NCBI GenBank assembly: GCA_002389675.1
Contig: DGQF01000009.1
Location: 64,461 to 128,460 of the forward strand
DNA: 64,000 nucleotides
From: Gammaproteobacteria bacterium UBA4421
GTDB lineage: Bacteria > Pseudomonadota > Gammaproteobacteria > Pseudomonadales > Azotimanducaceae
Direction of reading: 5' to 3'
Shown here: one piece after another, positions 8,490 through 18,962 of the stretch
Layout of the letters: every line of letters starts with the position of its first letter
How positions within the stretch are numbered: position 1 is the first letter of the stretch
Notes under the pieces: model-generated
Told to the model about the DNA's origin: nothing
Database searches by the model: none
The model's input: only the letters and a program-made list of their open reading frames with translations
Position numbers and translations under genes: made by a program

Positions 8490-9413
8490 CTAGTAAAATT
8501 TAGCTAGATCCATGCCCGCATACAGCCCCGCCACTTCGTCCGCATAGCCGTTGAATGGCAGCGTCGGGCGACGGTTTGGATTAAACAACGAACTTGGCAG
8601 CCGACGCTCGCTCGCCTGGCTCCAACGCGGATGGGAAACCGATGGATTGACGTTAGCGTAAAAACCGTACTCGTTTGGCGCAAGCCTATTCCAAGTATTG
8701 CGCGGTGCCTGTTGCATAAACCGAATACTAACAATCGATTTAACTGATTTAAATCCGTACTTCCAAGGCACCATCAAGCGCCATGGTGCGCCATTTTGAT
8801 TGGGCAGCGGTTTTCCATACATACCCGTGACCATAAGACTCAGCGGGTGATAGGCTTCATCCATCCGCAGGCCTTCGACGTAAGGCCAATCGATAGTGGA
8901 AAAGACACTGCGCTGTTCCGGCATCTCTGAGGGTCGAACCAACGTCTTAAACTCTACGTATTTTGCGTTACCATTGGGCTCAAATTGCGCAAGAATTTTG
9001 CTCAATTCTATACCTTCCCAAGGCACCACCATCGACCACGCTTCTACACACCGAAACCGGTATATACGCTCCTGTGGGGTCAGACCTTTGACGATGTCTT
9101 CAAATGCAAACTGTCCGGTTTTTTTGGCTTCACCAGACACTGTCACCGTCCACGGATCCGTAGTCAGGTTGTGGGCATGCTCAGCGGGATCGTCTTTTCC
9201 CGTGCCAAATTCATAAAAGTTGTTGTAGGTGGTCGCAATACGTTCAGGGGTAATGTCGTCGTCTGGCTGGAGTCCTGCATAGGTGGGTGTCATCGGCAGC
9301 GTTAATCCTGCAGACACTATACCGGCTTGCTTAAGCCATCGACGCCGCGTGACATAGCTGGCCTCAGGCGTGATCTCCAAGGGTGATATTTTCGGCGGGC
9401 GACGTATCAACAT
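8490..9413 (-). CDS. msrP: protein-methionine-sulfoxide reductase catalytic subunit MsrP
   Basis: A 307-residue molybdopterin oxidoreductase. A twin-arginine signal is present around residues 22-45 (T-R-R-R-W-L-K then a hydrophobic stretch), for folded export to the periplasm. The molybdenum-ligand Cys sits in YRFRCVEAWSMVVPWEG (about residue 122), the family hallmark. It repairs methionine sulfoxide in periplasmic proteins with MsrQ, encoded just downstream. The order pssA then msrP then msrQ continues the branched-chain cluster upstream on the same strand, as in Pseudomonas. Confidence 0.95.
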   Translation of the reverse strand: MLIRRPPKISPLEITPEASYVTRRRWLKQAGIVSAGLTLPMTPTYAGLQPDDDITPERIATTYNNFYEFGTGKDDPAEHAHNLTTDPWTVTVSGEAKKTGQFAFEDIVKGLTPQERIYRFRCVEAWSMVVPWEGIELSKILAQFEPNGNAKYVEFKTLVRPSEMPEQRSVFSTIDWPYVEGLRMDEAYHPLSLMVTGMYGKPLPNQNGAPWRLMVPWKYGFKSVKSIVSIRFMQQAPRNTWNRLAPNEYGFYANVNPSVSHPRWSQASERRLPSSLFNPNRRPTLPFNGYADEVAGLYAGMDLAKFY

Positions 9414-9467
9414 ATTCTATTTTCCATTTCCTCTAGTCTTGGAAGACTTGGACAGTGAATCCTTGGA

Positions 9468-10322
9468 TTAGGTCCTTTTTTTTGAGCGGCGCCATAAATA
9501 TTGAACGGGGCCGGATAACGCATATCCAGTAGACAACGTTAACAGCACCGTCGGCGGATCAACCAGCAAGACGGAAAAACCCATCACTATGAGCACCAAA
9601 GTGACAAAAGGAATGCGCTCTTTAAAGTTAATATGCTTGGGGGAGTAGTACTTGAAGTTGGATACCATCAGCAAGCCCGTGGTTGCCGTTATCACGCCCA
9701 TCACAGCAGCTGCAAACACCGAGGGCGAACCGCCTCCATAGGTCTGCCAAACCAGCACACAACAAGCAATAATCGCTGCAGCCGACGGACTTGCCAGCCC
9801 CGTAAAACTGGTACTGTCCCCTTTGGTATTAAAGCGCGCTAAACGCAATGCTGCACACGCCATGTACACAAAAGTGGCCACCCAACCCAGTTGCCCCAGA
9901 TTAGACACCCCCCAGGAAAAGGCCACCAAAGCCGGTGCAACGCCAAACGCAACCATGTCCGACAGGCTGTCATACTCTGCACCGAACGCACTTTCAGTAT
10001 TTGTCCATCGTGCCACCCGACCGTCAGCGGTATCTAGGGCCATGGCAACAAATATAGCCAGAGACGCGGCGATAAAATCGCCATTCATGCTCGCGATAAT
10101 GGCGTAGAAGCCGGCAAACAGCGCCGCGGTTGTGATCAGATTTGGCAGCAAATAAATACCACGCCGGCGGAACTGCGATCCACGCGTTGGAACCTCATCT
10201 GCATCCACGCGGCCCGAATCGGGATCACGACCAGTATGCCCATGCTCCCCCGACTCATCGGTTAAGGATCGCGGAGTGTCAGCATCCACACTACGCAGCG
10301 GCTTATCCTCATGCGTTGTCAT
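9468..10322 (-). CDS. pssA: CDP-diacylglycerol--serine O-phosphatidyltransferase
   Basis: A 284-residue membrane enzyme that makes phosphatidylserine, the precursor of phosphatidylethanolamine. The CDP-alcohol phosphatidyltransferase signature is complete: D-T-A-D-G-R-V-A-R then G-A-E-Y-D-S-L-S-D (about residues 96-121). About seven to eight hydrophobic segments follow an acidic, hydrophilic N-terminal tail of roughly 50 residues. It lies 38 bases downstream of ilvC on the same strand and probably shares the ilv transcript. Confidence 0.95.
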   Translation of the reverse strand: MTTHEDKPLRSVDADTPRSLTDESGEHGHTGRDPDSGRVDADEVPTRGSQFRRRGIYLLPNLITTAALFAGFYAIIASMNGDFIAASLAIFVAMALDTADGRVARWTNTESAFGAEYDSLSDMVAFGVAPALVAFSWGVSNLGQLGWVATFVYMACAALRLARFNTKGDSTSFTGLASPSAAAIIACCVLVWQTYGGGSPSVFAAAVMGVITATTGLLMVSNFKYYSPKHINFKERIPFVTLVLIVMGFSVLLVDPPTVLLTLSTGYALSGPVQYLWRRSKKRT

Positions 10323-10360
10323 TACTGGCCCCTAAGGTTTCTCAATGATCACAACATCCG

Positions 10361-11905
<1,545 letters not shown>

Positions 11906-11906
<1 letters not shown>

Positions 11907-13675
11907 CAGGCGTGCTCCGGCGCGGGCGTTTTACCCAAGATCATATCAGCCATCGAGCCACCCTTAACCGCCATCGGATAGACGTGCTCATTCGGGTCTA
12001 CCCAGATGTCTATGAATACCAATTTATTCTTCAACTCTTCACTAAACGCGTGGCGCAAACCCGACTCCAGCTCTGCACCCTGAGTGATTTTTATGCCGAC
12101 ATGACCAAATGCTTCAACCAATGTCTTGAAGTCGGGCAGCGAATCGCTGTAGGTGCTCTGCGAGTGACGCCCGCCATACTGCATGTCTTGCCATTGCTTG
12201 ACCATTCCCAGCGCCTGATTATTCAGATTCACAATTTTGATCGGCAGGCCGTACTGCAGACACGTCGACAGTTCTTGCATGTTCATCATAAAGCTGCCCT
12301 CACCCGTCACGCAAACCACACTCGCCTGAGGAAACGCCATTTGCACGCCCATTGCAGAGGGCAGACCGAATCCCATCGTTCCGAGCCCTCCCGAATTGAT
12401 CCATCGTCGCGGTTCTGGGAAATGATAGTATTGTGCGGCAAACATCTGATGCTGACCGACATCGGAGGTTACGTAGGCTTCACCTTTGGTGACTTTGTAG
12501 AGCGCCTGGATGGCCAGCTGCGGCGGTATCAACTCGCCGGCAGCAATCTCAAGATTGTGATCAAGCCCTCTTTGCGAACGCCAGGTTTCGATTTGCGCCC
12601 ACCATTTCTCCAAGTGATCCGCTCGTTGCGCCACCGACGACGCTTCTTCATCAGCAAGCAACTGCGGTAACTGGCTTAACATTTCAGACAGAACGAGCTG
12701 AACATCACCCACGATGGGTATATCGGCCTGAATAATTTTTGAGATCGAAGCTGGATCGACGTCAACATGCACTATCGTGGCATTGGGTGAAAACTTCGCT
12801 GTGTTGTTGGTGACTCGATCATCAAAGCGCGCACCCAAACAAACGATCAAGTCAGCTTCGTGCATCGCCATATTGGCTTGATAAGTTCCGTGCATTCCCA
12901 ACATACCCAGACAATTTCTATTATCGCCCGGATATGCCCCCAACCCCATTAAGGTGTTGGTGAGCGGGTAGCCTAAACTGTCAACCAACTCACGCAATTG
13001 GCTGGAGGCTTCCGCCATGATGACCCCACCACCAACGTAAATGACCGGTCTGTGCGCCTGAAGCATTACTTTTAACGCTTTGCGCACTTGCCGCGCGTTA
13101 CCTTTCCGCGCCGGGTTATAAGAACGCATGGCAACTGCTTTAGGATACACATAAGGCGCCAGCTCGCTCGGCTCGGTAGTGTCTTTTGGCACATCAATAA
13201 CCACCGGGCCAGGTCTGCCCGTTGAGGCGATGTGGAAGGCTTTTTTTATCAAAGCCGGTATTTCAGCTGCATCTTTGACCATAAAACTATGCTTGACCAC
13301 AGGTCGGGATATACCAACCATGTCGGTCTCCTGAAAGGCGTCACTGCCAATCAAGCTTTGCGGGACCTGCGCAGAGATCACGACCATCGGCACACTGTCC
13401 ATATACGCCGTTGCAATACCGGTAATGGCGTTGGTCGCTCCAGGGCCGGAAGTAACCAGCACCACGCCAGTTCTGCCGGTTGCGCGCGCATAGCCATCCG
13501 CCATATGTGTCGCGGCCTGTTCGTGGCGCACCAGTATGTGCTCCACTTTTTGTTGCCTAAAAATAGCGTCATAGATGTGCAGTGCAGCGCCGCCAGGATA
13601 TCCGAAAACGTATTCCACGCCCTCGTCCTGCAGTGCACGTATCAACATGTCGCCACCCGATAGCATTTCTGCCAT
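11906..13675 (-). CDS. ilvI: acetolactate synthase large (catalytic) subunit, IlvI type
   Basis: A 589-residue thiamine-diphosphate enzyme. The catalytic Glu lies in [19 protein letters not shown] (about residue 49), the FAD/central domain follows, and the ThDP-magnesium motif [15 protein letters not shown] is near residue 450; its Asp is Glu, as I recall for related IlvI proteins. It makes acetolactate and acetohydroxybutyrate. The ribosome site AGAGG lies 6 bases before ATG 13675; Met-4 is an alternative start. A sigma-70-like promoter lies about 100 bases upstream. Confidence 0.96.
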
Positions 13676-13772
13676 TACGGAACCTCTGCCTGTCGCTTGC
13701 TTTTTATTAGATTTGACCTAACCCTTTGATTTCCTAGCATTTGTGCTGCCAACGCTAAGGATCGAGCGGCGT

Positions 13773-13801
13773 ATTCTTGTGATATCGCGCCAATATGTCA
13801 A
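13773..13801 (-). promoter_or_regulatory. predicted sigma-70 promoter of the ilvIHC operon
   Basis: On the minus strand a perfect TTGACA (13796-13801) is followed after 17 bases by AAGAAT (13773-13778). This would start transcription near 13766, leaving a leader of about 90 bases before ilvI. The leader contains an imperfect hairpin but no recognisable Ile/Leu/Val-rich leader peptide, so classical attenuation is not supported. Confidence 0.55.
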
Positions 13802-13905
13802 TAAATGCGCGAACCACGTCGTTATTTGACGACACAATAGACGCTTAATTCAAAGACATCATGCTATCGTTGGGGTTCTTGTTTTGCTTGATGCGGCGAA
13901 TCTAA

Positions 13906-14430
13906 ATGACCCGGTACGCTAAAAAATTGCTACTAGGGCGGACCCTTGGAATCTGCCTACTTTCGACCGCATGGATGAGCCACGCAGACACCTACCGCTG
14001 GGTGGATGATCAAGGCATCGTCAATTACGCTGCTATTGCGCCTCGTGACCTACCTCCTGAGCAGATCCGTCAAATCAACCTGCAGCGAACCCCCGGCTTG
14101 GGCGATCAAAACGGGGCTGAGACCCAGACCACGGTAACCGACCGCAACTTACTCGAAACAAGCGCCGCGCCCGAGGCGCTCAATCCCGGGCAAGCAGAGA
14201 TCATGCGCGACCTACAAAAGGTCGAAGCAGCCCGTTTGGCGCAGATGGCAAAAATTCGCACGGACAACTGCCTCCGGGCACGCCGCGTGCTTACCAACCT
14301 CACCGCCAGCCCGAGAATTCGAGTGCGCGCGGCCGACGGCAGTGAGCAAGCGCTCGCCGAAACCGATCGCCAAGACCGCATCGTTCAAGCACAAGCCGCG
14401 ATCACCAATTACTGCCCAGACCCGGCCTAG
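13906..14430 (+). CDS. DUF4124 domain-containing exported protein
   Basis: A 174-residue protein with a signal peptide (about residues 1-27, ending SHA). Directly after it comes the DUF4124 core, TYRWVDDQGIVNYAAIAP (about 28-45). The rest is hydrophilic and helical (QKVEAARLAQMAK near 105), with two Cys late in the protein (NCLRARR and NYCPD). DUF4124 proteins are common periplasmic proteins of gamma- and betaproteobacteria with unknown function. It is transcribed away from ilvI across a 230-base divergent region. Confidence 0.85.
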   Translation: MTRYAKKLLLGRTLGICLLSTAWMSHADTYRWVDDQGIVNYAAIAPRDLPPEQIRQINLQRTPGLGDQNGAETQTTVTDRNLLETSAAPEALNPGQAEIMRDLQKVEAARLAQMAKIRTDNCLRARRVLTNLTASPRIRVRAADGSEQALAETDRQDRIVQAQAAITNYCPDPA

Positions 14431-14459
14431 TTCCGGCCCAAACTGCTCGGCGTAGCGAA

Positions 14460-15200
14460 TCAGATGCGCATAATCACAGATGCGAAACGGCCGGTCTCCT
14501 CCGCGCGTCGGCCGCGAAAAGAATAAAATCTCGGATCACTGTAATTGCATATACCACTACAGCAAATCTCATCCACGCCTGCGCGCTTAAGAGCCACAAA
14601 AGCCGCTGCAGCTAAATTCAGGTTCCTCTTTTGCGCATCCGTCGGATGCGGACGCAGAATCTGCTGCTCGGGCCAGCCTTCAAATTTTGACCAAACAGCT
14701 TGACCGACTTCATAGTGCGCTGCACTAATGCAGGGACCAATCCATGCCACCCACCGCGAGTTTGCCACCGGCAATGCGGCAACGGTTTGCTCGATAATCT
14801 GAGCACTCAGACCACGCCAGCCAGCGTGAATGCCAACAATTATGCTGGTGTCGGCGCGCCAAAGCAGCACCGGCACGCAGTCTGCGGTAAGAATAGCCAA
14901 CCCTAACTGGCGCTGGTCTGTCCACACCGCATCCGCCGAGGGCAGCGCGGGTTGCCCTTTGTCATCGGCGTAGACAAGCGTCTCACCATGCACCTGTTGC
15001 AGCCATTGCAGCCGCTTGGCCCCTATTTGATCAAGCAGGGTTTGTCTGTTGGCCTGAACATTCAACGGATCATCCCCAACGTGCGCTGCAAGGTTTGATG
15101 CGGCAAACTCACCGCGAGACTGCCCACCAGCAATCAGGGTAGATCCAACGCGCAAACCCTCAGGTGCATTCTGCGCCGAAATCCAGCCGATCTCAGCCAA
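14460..15200 (-). CDS. pgeF: peptidoglycan editing factor PgeF (YfiH/laccase-domain)
   Basis: Start chosen at TTG 15200 (246 residues): it lies just after the rluD stop, with GAGGG about 8 bases upstream, and the frame before it runs antiparallel to no known PgeF sequence. GTG 15209 is an alternative. Family motifs: WLQQVHGETL (about 65-74), ILTADCVPVLLWR (about 104-116), HAGWRGLSAQIIEQTV (about 123-138) with the Cys/His zinc ligands. PgeF removes wrongly incorporated amino acids (such as L-Ser) from peptidoglycan precursors. It is coupled to rluD. Confidence 0.9.
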   Translation of the reverse strand: MAEIGWISAQNAPEGLRVGSTLIAGGQSRGEFAASNLAAHVGDDPLNVQANRQTLLDQIGAKRLQWLQQVHGETLVYADDKGQPALPSADAVWTDQRQLGLAILTADCVPVLLWRADTSIIVGIHAGWRGLSAQIIEQTVAALPVANSRWVAWIGPCISAAHYEVGQAVWSKFEGWPEQQILRPHPTDAQKRNLNLAAAAFVALKRAGVDEICCSGICNYSDPRFYSFRGRRAEETGRFASVIMRI

Positions 15201-15201
15201 C

Positions 15202-16161
15202 CTAACCACCCTCGACCAAGTCAGCGTCCAACGCACTGGCAAGACCAATGATATCTTTTGGCCATGGCGCTTCAAAGCTGACTTCCATGCCAGATGCAGG
15301 GTGCGTGAACGCAAGCTGCCAAGCATGCAAAGCCTGGCGCGGGAAACCATGCAAAGTACTCACCAAGGCAGAAGAGGCGCCCTTGGGCACTTTGCCTCGC
15401 GCACCGTAGCGGCGATCTCCGACCAGAGGATAGCCGATGCTCTGCATATGCACTCTGATTTGGTGGGTACGGCCCGTCTCCAAGTGCGCATCAACCAAAG
15501 TATGCGCACGATACCGTTTGCGAATTCGAACCACTGTGACTGCGTGTTTACCCTCTTCGCGAATCGCCTGGCGCGTTCGAACATGCGGGTCTCGACCAAT
15601 CGCTCTGTCGATGGTTTGCCCTGCGACCATACGACCTTCACACAAACAAACATACTCGCGTCGAACCTTGCGTGCAGCAATCATACGCGTCAGTCTCAGC
15701 TGCGCGATTTCACTACCCGCAACCACCATAACGCCGCTGGTTTCCTTGTCTAAGCGATGAACTACCCCAGCACGCGGGAGGCGGGTCAAATCCGGCCGAT
15801 GGTGCAAAAGTCCATTGACCAATGTGCCTGAGGGATTTCCCGCGCCAGGATGAACCACGAGCCCCGCGGGTTTATTGATCACAAGAATATCCTCATCTTC
15901 ATAAATCACATTCAACATCAGCGCTTGCGGCTCCTGCCAAGCTTCACGCAGGCTACGCTGCGCGACCAAGATCAAATGCTCTCCGCCCGACACCTTGTTT
16001 CTCGGCTTGACCACTCGCCCATCCACAGTCAACTCACCAGCGGTGATCCATCGTGCCAGTTCAGCACGCGAAAAATCAGGCAATAACAACGCCGCAACGC
16101 GGTCCAAACGCTCGCCGGCACAGTGCGGAGGAACAATCAACTCAATATTAATACTGCTCAT
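15202..16161 (-). CDS. rluD: 23S rRNA pseudouridine(1911/1915/1917) synthase RluD
   Basis: Start chosen at ATG 16161 (MSSINIELIV), giving 319 residues, close to the 326 of Escherichia RluD; an upstream start at 16212 would run almost into bamD. The N-terminal S4 RNA-binding domain (about 15-75) is followed by the catalytic motif VHRLDKETSGVMVVA with the Asp nucleophile near residue 140. It modifies helix 69 of 23S rRNA. It is divergent from bamD across 62 bases and followed by pgeF with a one-base gap. Confidence 0.94.
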   Translation of the reverse strand: MSSINIELIVPPHCAGERLDRVAALLLPDFSRAELARWITAGELTVDGRVVKPRNKVSGGEHLILVAQRSLREAWQEPQALMLNVIYEDEDILVINKPAGLVVHPGAGNPSGTLVNGLLHHRPDLTRLPRAGVVHRLDKETSGVMVVAGSEIAQLRLTRMIAARKVRREYVCLCEGRMVAGQTIDRAIGRDPHVRTRQAIREEGKHAVTVVRIRKRYRAHTLVDAHLETGRTHQIRVHMQSIGYPLVGDRRYGARGKVPKGASSALVSTLHGFPRQALHAWQLAFTHPASGMEVSFEAPWPKDIIGLASALDADLVEGG

Positions 16162-16223
16162 GCGGTTGCAACCGAAACAAATATGTAAAGAATAGACGTA
16201 TCCTAACCTCAAAGAGTGCTCTC

Positions 16224-17264
16224 GTGTTGAATCAACCGCTCGAAACGCCCTGTCATAAGCGACGCAGCCCTACTCTGAGTGTTCGCGGTGCAACTCGCAT
16301 TGGTCTGTTGATCATCGCCTGCGCGCACCTAGGGGCCTGCAGTTGGATGCCTTTCTTCGGCAAAGAAAAAGACGTCGAACAAATCGAAACCACCGAACAG
16401 AAAGTGTATCGAGATGCTCAACGGCTGCTGCGTTCTGGTAACTACCAGCAAGCCATCGCACAACTAGAACTGCTGGAGGCTCGCTTCCCTTTTGGTCGCT
16501 ATGCTGAGCAAGCGCAGTTAGAGCTAATTTATGCCCGCTTTATGTCCTATGACCTAGACGGCGCCGTGAGTGCCGCAGACCGGTTTATCAGACTCCATCC
16601 GCAGCACTCAAACATTGATTACGCGTTTTACATCAAAGGCCGCGCTGGCGAGCGCCAAAACGAAGGGTTGATGGATCGGCTATTTAACACTGAGCCTGCG
16701 AAACGCGATATGGCGCCCATCAGGCAAGCCTACGCAGATTTCGGTCAGCTACTCGCCCAATACCCCAACAGTCAATATGCCGCTGATGCCACTCAGCGAA
16801 TGATACACCTGCGCAACGTCTTGGCGCGCTCTGAGATAGCCGCAGCGGATTACTATATGCAGCGTGCCGCCTTAATCGCTGCAGCTAATCGCGCACGATT
16901 TGTTTTAGAGGTTTATCCACGCAGTGAATCAACGCCGGACGCATTACTGATTCTGATCGAAGCAAACTACCGACTAGGCCTGGAAGACGAGGCTAACAAC
17001 GCGCTGAGGGTGCTATCGCTAAACTACCCCAAGCACCCCGGCTTTGACGAATCAGGAAACCTTGTGCTGACAAATGCCGTTCGTAATCGCGATCGCTCTT
17101 GGGCCAACGTCATGACCCTGGGGCTGCTCGATCGACCCGAAGTTCCACCACCGATGACAATCAGCCATCCTGAGGGCTTCAAACCTCCTCAAGTCGAAGA
17201 ACAGCCAAGCTCAGCGGACGAGAAGAAAGGCAGCCGGTTTGGCTGGCTGCCATTCATCGATTAG
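16224..17264 (+). CDS. bamD: outer membrane protein assembly factor BamD
   Basis: A 346-residue lipoprotein starting at GTG 16224. A long basic N-region precedes the hydrophobic stretch and lipobox L-G-A-C (Cys near residue 39). The mature part has TPR-like repeats: YRDAQRLLRSGNYQQAIAQLELLEARFPFG, then LIYARFMSYDLDGAVSAADRFIRLHP. BamD is the essential lipoprotein that coordinates the BAM complex. It is longer than Escherichia BamD (245) because of a C-terminal extension (about 290-346) rich in Pro and charged residues. Its stop overlaps the pilS start. Confidence 0.93.
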   Translation: MLNQPLETPCHKRRSPTLSVRGATRIGLLIIACAHLGACSWMPFFGKEKDVEQIETTEQKVYRDAQRLLRSGNYQQAIAQLELLEARFPFGRYAEQAQLELIYARFMSYDLDGAVSAADRFIRLHPQHSNIDYAFYIKGRAGERQNEGLMDRLFNTEPAKRDMAPIRQAYADFGQLLAQYPNSQYAADATQRMIHLRNVLARSEIAAADYYMQRAALIAAANRARFVLEVYPRSESTPDALLILIEANYRLGLEDEANNALRVLSLNYPKHPGFDESGNLVLTNAVRNRDRSWANVMTLGLLDRPEVPPPMTISHPEGFKPPQVEEQPSSADEKKGSRFGWLPFID

Positions 17265-18919
17265 TGACTACCAGAGCGCCTCACCACACCAGCAGTCAAC
17301 AGTCGGAGATTGTTGACGAAATCGAGCAGCGCCGCACTCAGTTGAATGCCGTATTGATGCGAATCTATACCTCTTATCGCATCCTTATCGGCATCACGCT
17401 GTTCACCGCATTCCAACAACCTCTGTTCATGACACAGCTAGGCAGGCTGAAACCTGAGTTCTTTTCATGGGCGGTGCTGGTCTACATTGGCGCTAATCTC
17501 GTCATCGCCTTCGCCACCCGCAAAAACTTGCAGCGCGAGTCCGACCCGCAAAAATTCGGCATAACAATTGTCATTGCAGACATTCTCGCCCTAACCTACT
17601 TTGTTTATGCGTCAGGCGGTGTCGGCAGCGGACTCACCACACTGTTACTTATTACCGTGTGCACAGGGGCAATTCTAGTCACCGGCCGCCGCGCCACTTT
17701 CATTGCAGCGACGGCCAGTTTAGCGATCCTCGGCGAGGAGCTTTATCTAGCGGCTTTTGTCGCAGACGCACCCTATGACCTTTTCCAAGCGGGTATTTTT
17801 GGTGCGCTCTTTTTTGCAGCCTCCTTTGGCATCCAGAACCTGTCCAACAAGTTACGCAACAAAGACATCAAAACCCTCACACAGGCCGCTGAACTTGCGG
17901 GTTTGGAACGTCTGAACCGGCAAATCATTCAGCGCATGCGCACGGGCATCATTGTTACCGATGAGCACAATAGGGTTCGCATGCATAACGAATCCGCATT
18001 GGCCCTAATCGGCGCCGACGTTGGGCAAGACCTGACGCACTTACCCGCAGCGCTCTTGGAGATTTTACAGCACTGGCGAACCGATACTTCCCTACGCCCG
18101 CCACCGCTGCGAATCAAACCGGCTACGCCAGAAATTCGTGCTTATTTCGCTGCGGTGCGGCCGCACGAGGTCAATGGCTATGTCACCTTATTTCTCGAAG
18201 ACAACGGCGAACTTCAACAACAGGCGCAACAGCTTAAACTTGCCGAGGTAGGACGTTTGTCCGCCAGCATTGCTCACGAGGTGCGTAACCCATTAGGCGC
18301 TATTAGCCACGCCGCTCAGCTATTAAAAGAGTCTGATGCCATGGTTGGGCCCGATCAGCGCCTGACCGACATTATTATCAGCCATTGCCTGCGCATGAAT
18401 GATGTGGTTGAAAACGTGTTGCAAATGTCCCGGCGCAAGCCGCCAGAGCCACACCTGGTAAATCTCAGCCAGCACATCGACGACTTTGTCCGCACGTTTA
18501 AACAAGCCAGACCAGAGGCCGACATTAAGGTCTCCATGACCACCCCGGCAATTAACATCAAAATGGATCCTCAACAACTCAATCAGGCCCTTACCAACTT
18601 AGTCGACAACGGCTTGCGTTACTCAGTAGAAAATCACAAACCCGCCAGTGTCGAACTAATTGGCGGTTTAGACGCCGTTTCTGGCCGGCCTTTTCTGAAT
18701 GTTATTGATTATGGCGTCGGGGTCGACCCCAACCTTGAACCTAATCTTTTTCAACCTTTTTCAACAACCGCAAAATCAGGCACCGGACTTGGTCTTTATT
18801 TATCTCGTGAATTATGCGAAGCCAATCAAGCTCAGTTAAGCTATACGCGCGATGATGAGCAGCGCAGTTGTTTTAGAATATTATTTATGCATCCAAGGCG
18901 CATCACTCCTCCTATCTGA
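17264..18919 (+). CDS. pilS: sensor histidine kinase PilS
   Basis: A 551-residue kinase starting at GTG 17264, which overlaps the bamD stop (TAGTG). Six hydrophobic segments occupy about residues 35-200, as in PilS. A PAS-like domain follows, then the H-box SIAHEVRNPLGAISHAAQLL (phospho-His near residue 341), the N-box NLVDNGLRYS (about 446) and G-boxes DYGVGVD and SGTGLGLYLS. In Pseudomonas PilS senses pilin in the membrane and controls pilA transcription through PilR, which is encoded next. Confidence 0.94.
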   Translation: MTTRAPHHTSSQQSEIVDEIEQRRTQLNAVLMRIYTSYRILIGITLFTAFQQPLFMTQLGRLKPEFFSWAVLVYIGANLVIAFATRKNLQRESDPQKFGITIVIADILALTYFVYASGGVGSGLTTLLLITVCTGAILVTGRRATFIAATASLAILGEELYLAAFVADAPYDLFQAGIFGALFFAASFGIQNLSNKLRNKDIKTLTQAAELAGLERLNRQIIQRMRTGIIVTDEHNRVRMHNESALALIGADVGQDLTHLPAALLEILQHWRTDTSLRPPPLRIKPATPEIRAYFAAVRPHEVNGYVTLFLEDNGELQQQAQQLKLAEVGRLSASIAHEVRNPLGAISHAAQLLKESDAMVGPDQRLTDIIISHCLRMNDVVENVLQMSRRKPPEPHLVNLSQHIDDFVRTFKQARPEADIKVSMTTPAINIKMDPQQLNQALTNLVDNGLRYSVENHKPASVELIGGLDAVSGRPFLNVIDYGVGVDPNLEPNLFQPFSTTAKSGTGLGLYLSRELCEANQAQLSYTRDDEQRSCFRILFMHPRRITPPI

Positions 18920-18962
18920 GGTCCACGACGTGCTCAAGCGAATAGACAAACAGGTTTAAGCC

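Noticed and set aside
13676..13772. Possible attenuation leader peptide before ilvI
   Set aside because: The leader has a weak hairpin, but no short frame rich in Ile, Leu or Val and no terminator with T-run.
15201..15350. N-terminal extension of pgeF from 15350
   Set aside because: It overlaps rluD coding sequence in another frame and is not similar to PgeF; a TTG with ribosome site lies just after the rluD stop.
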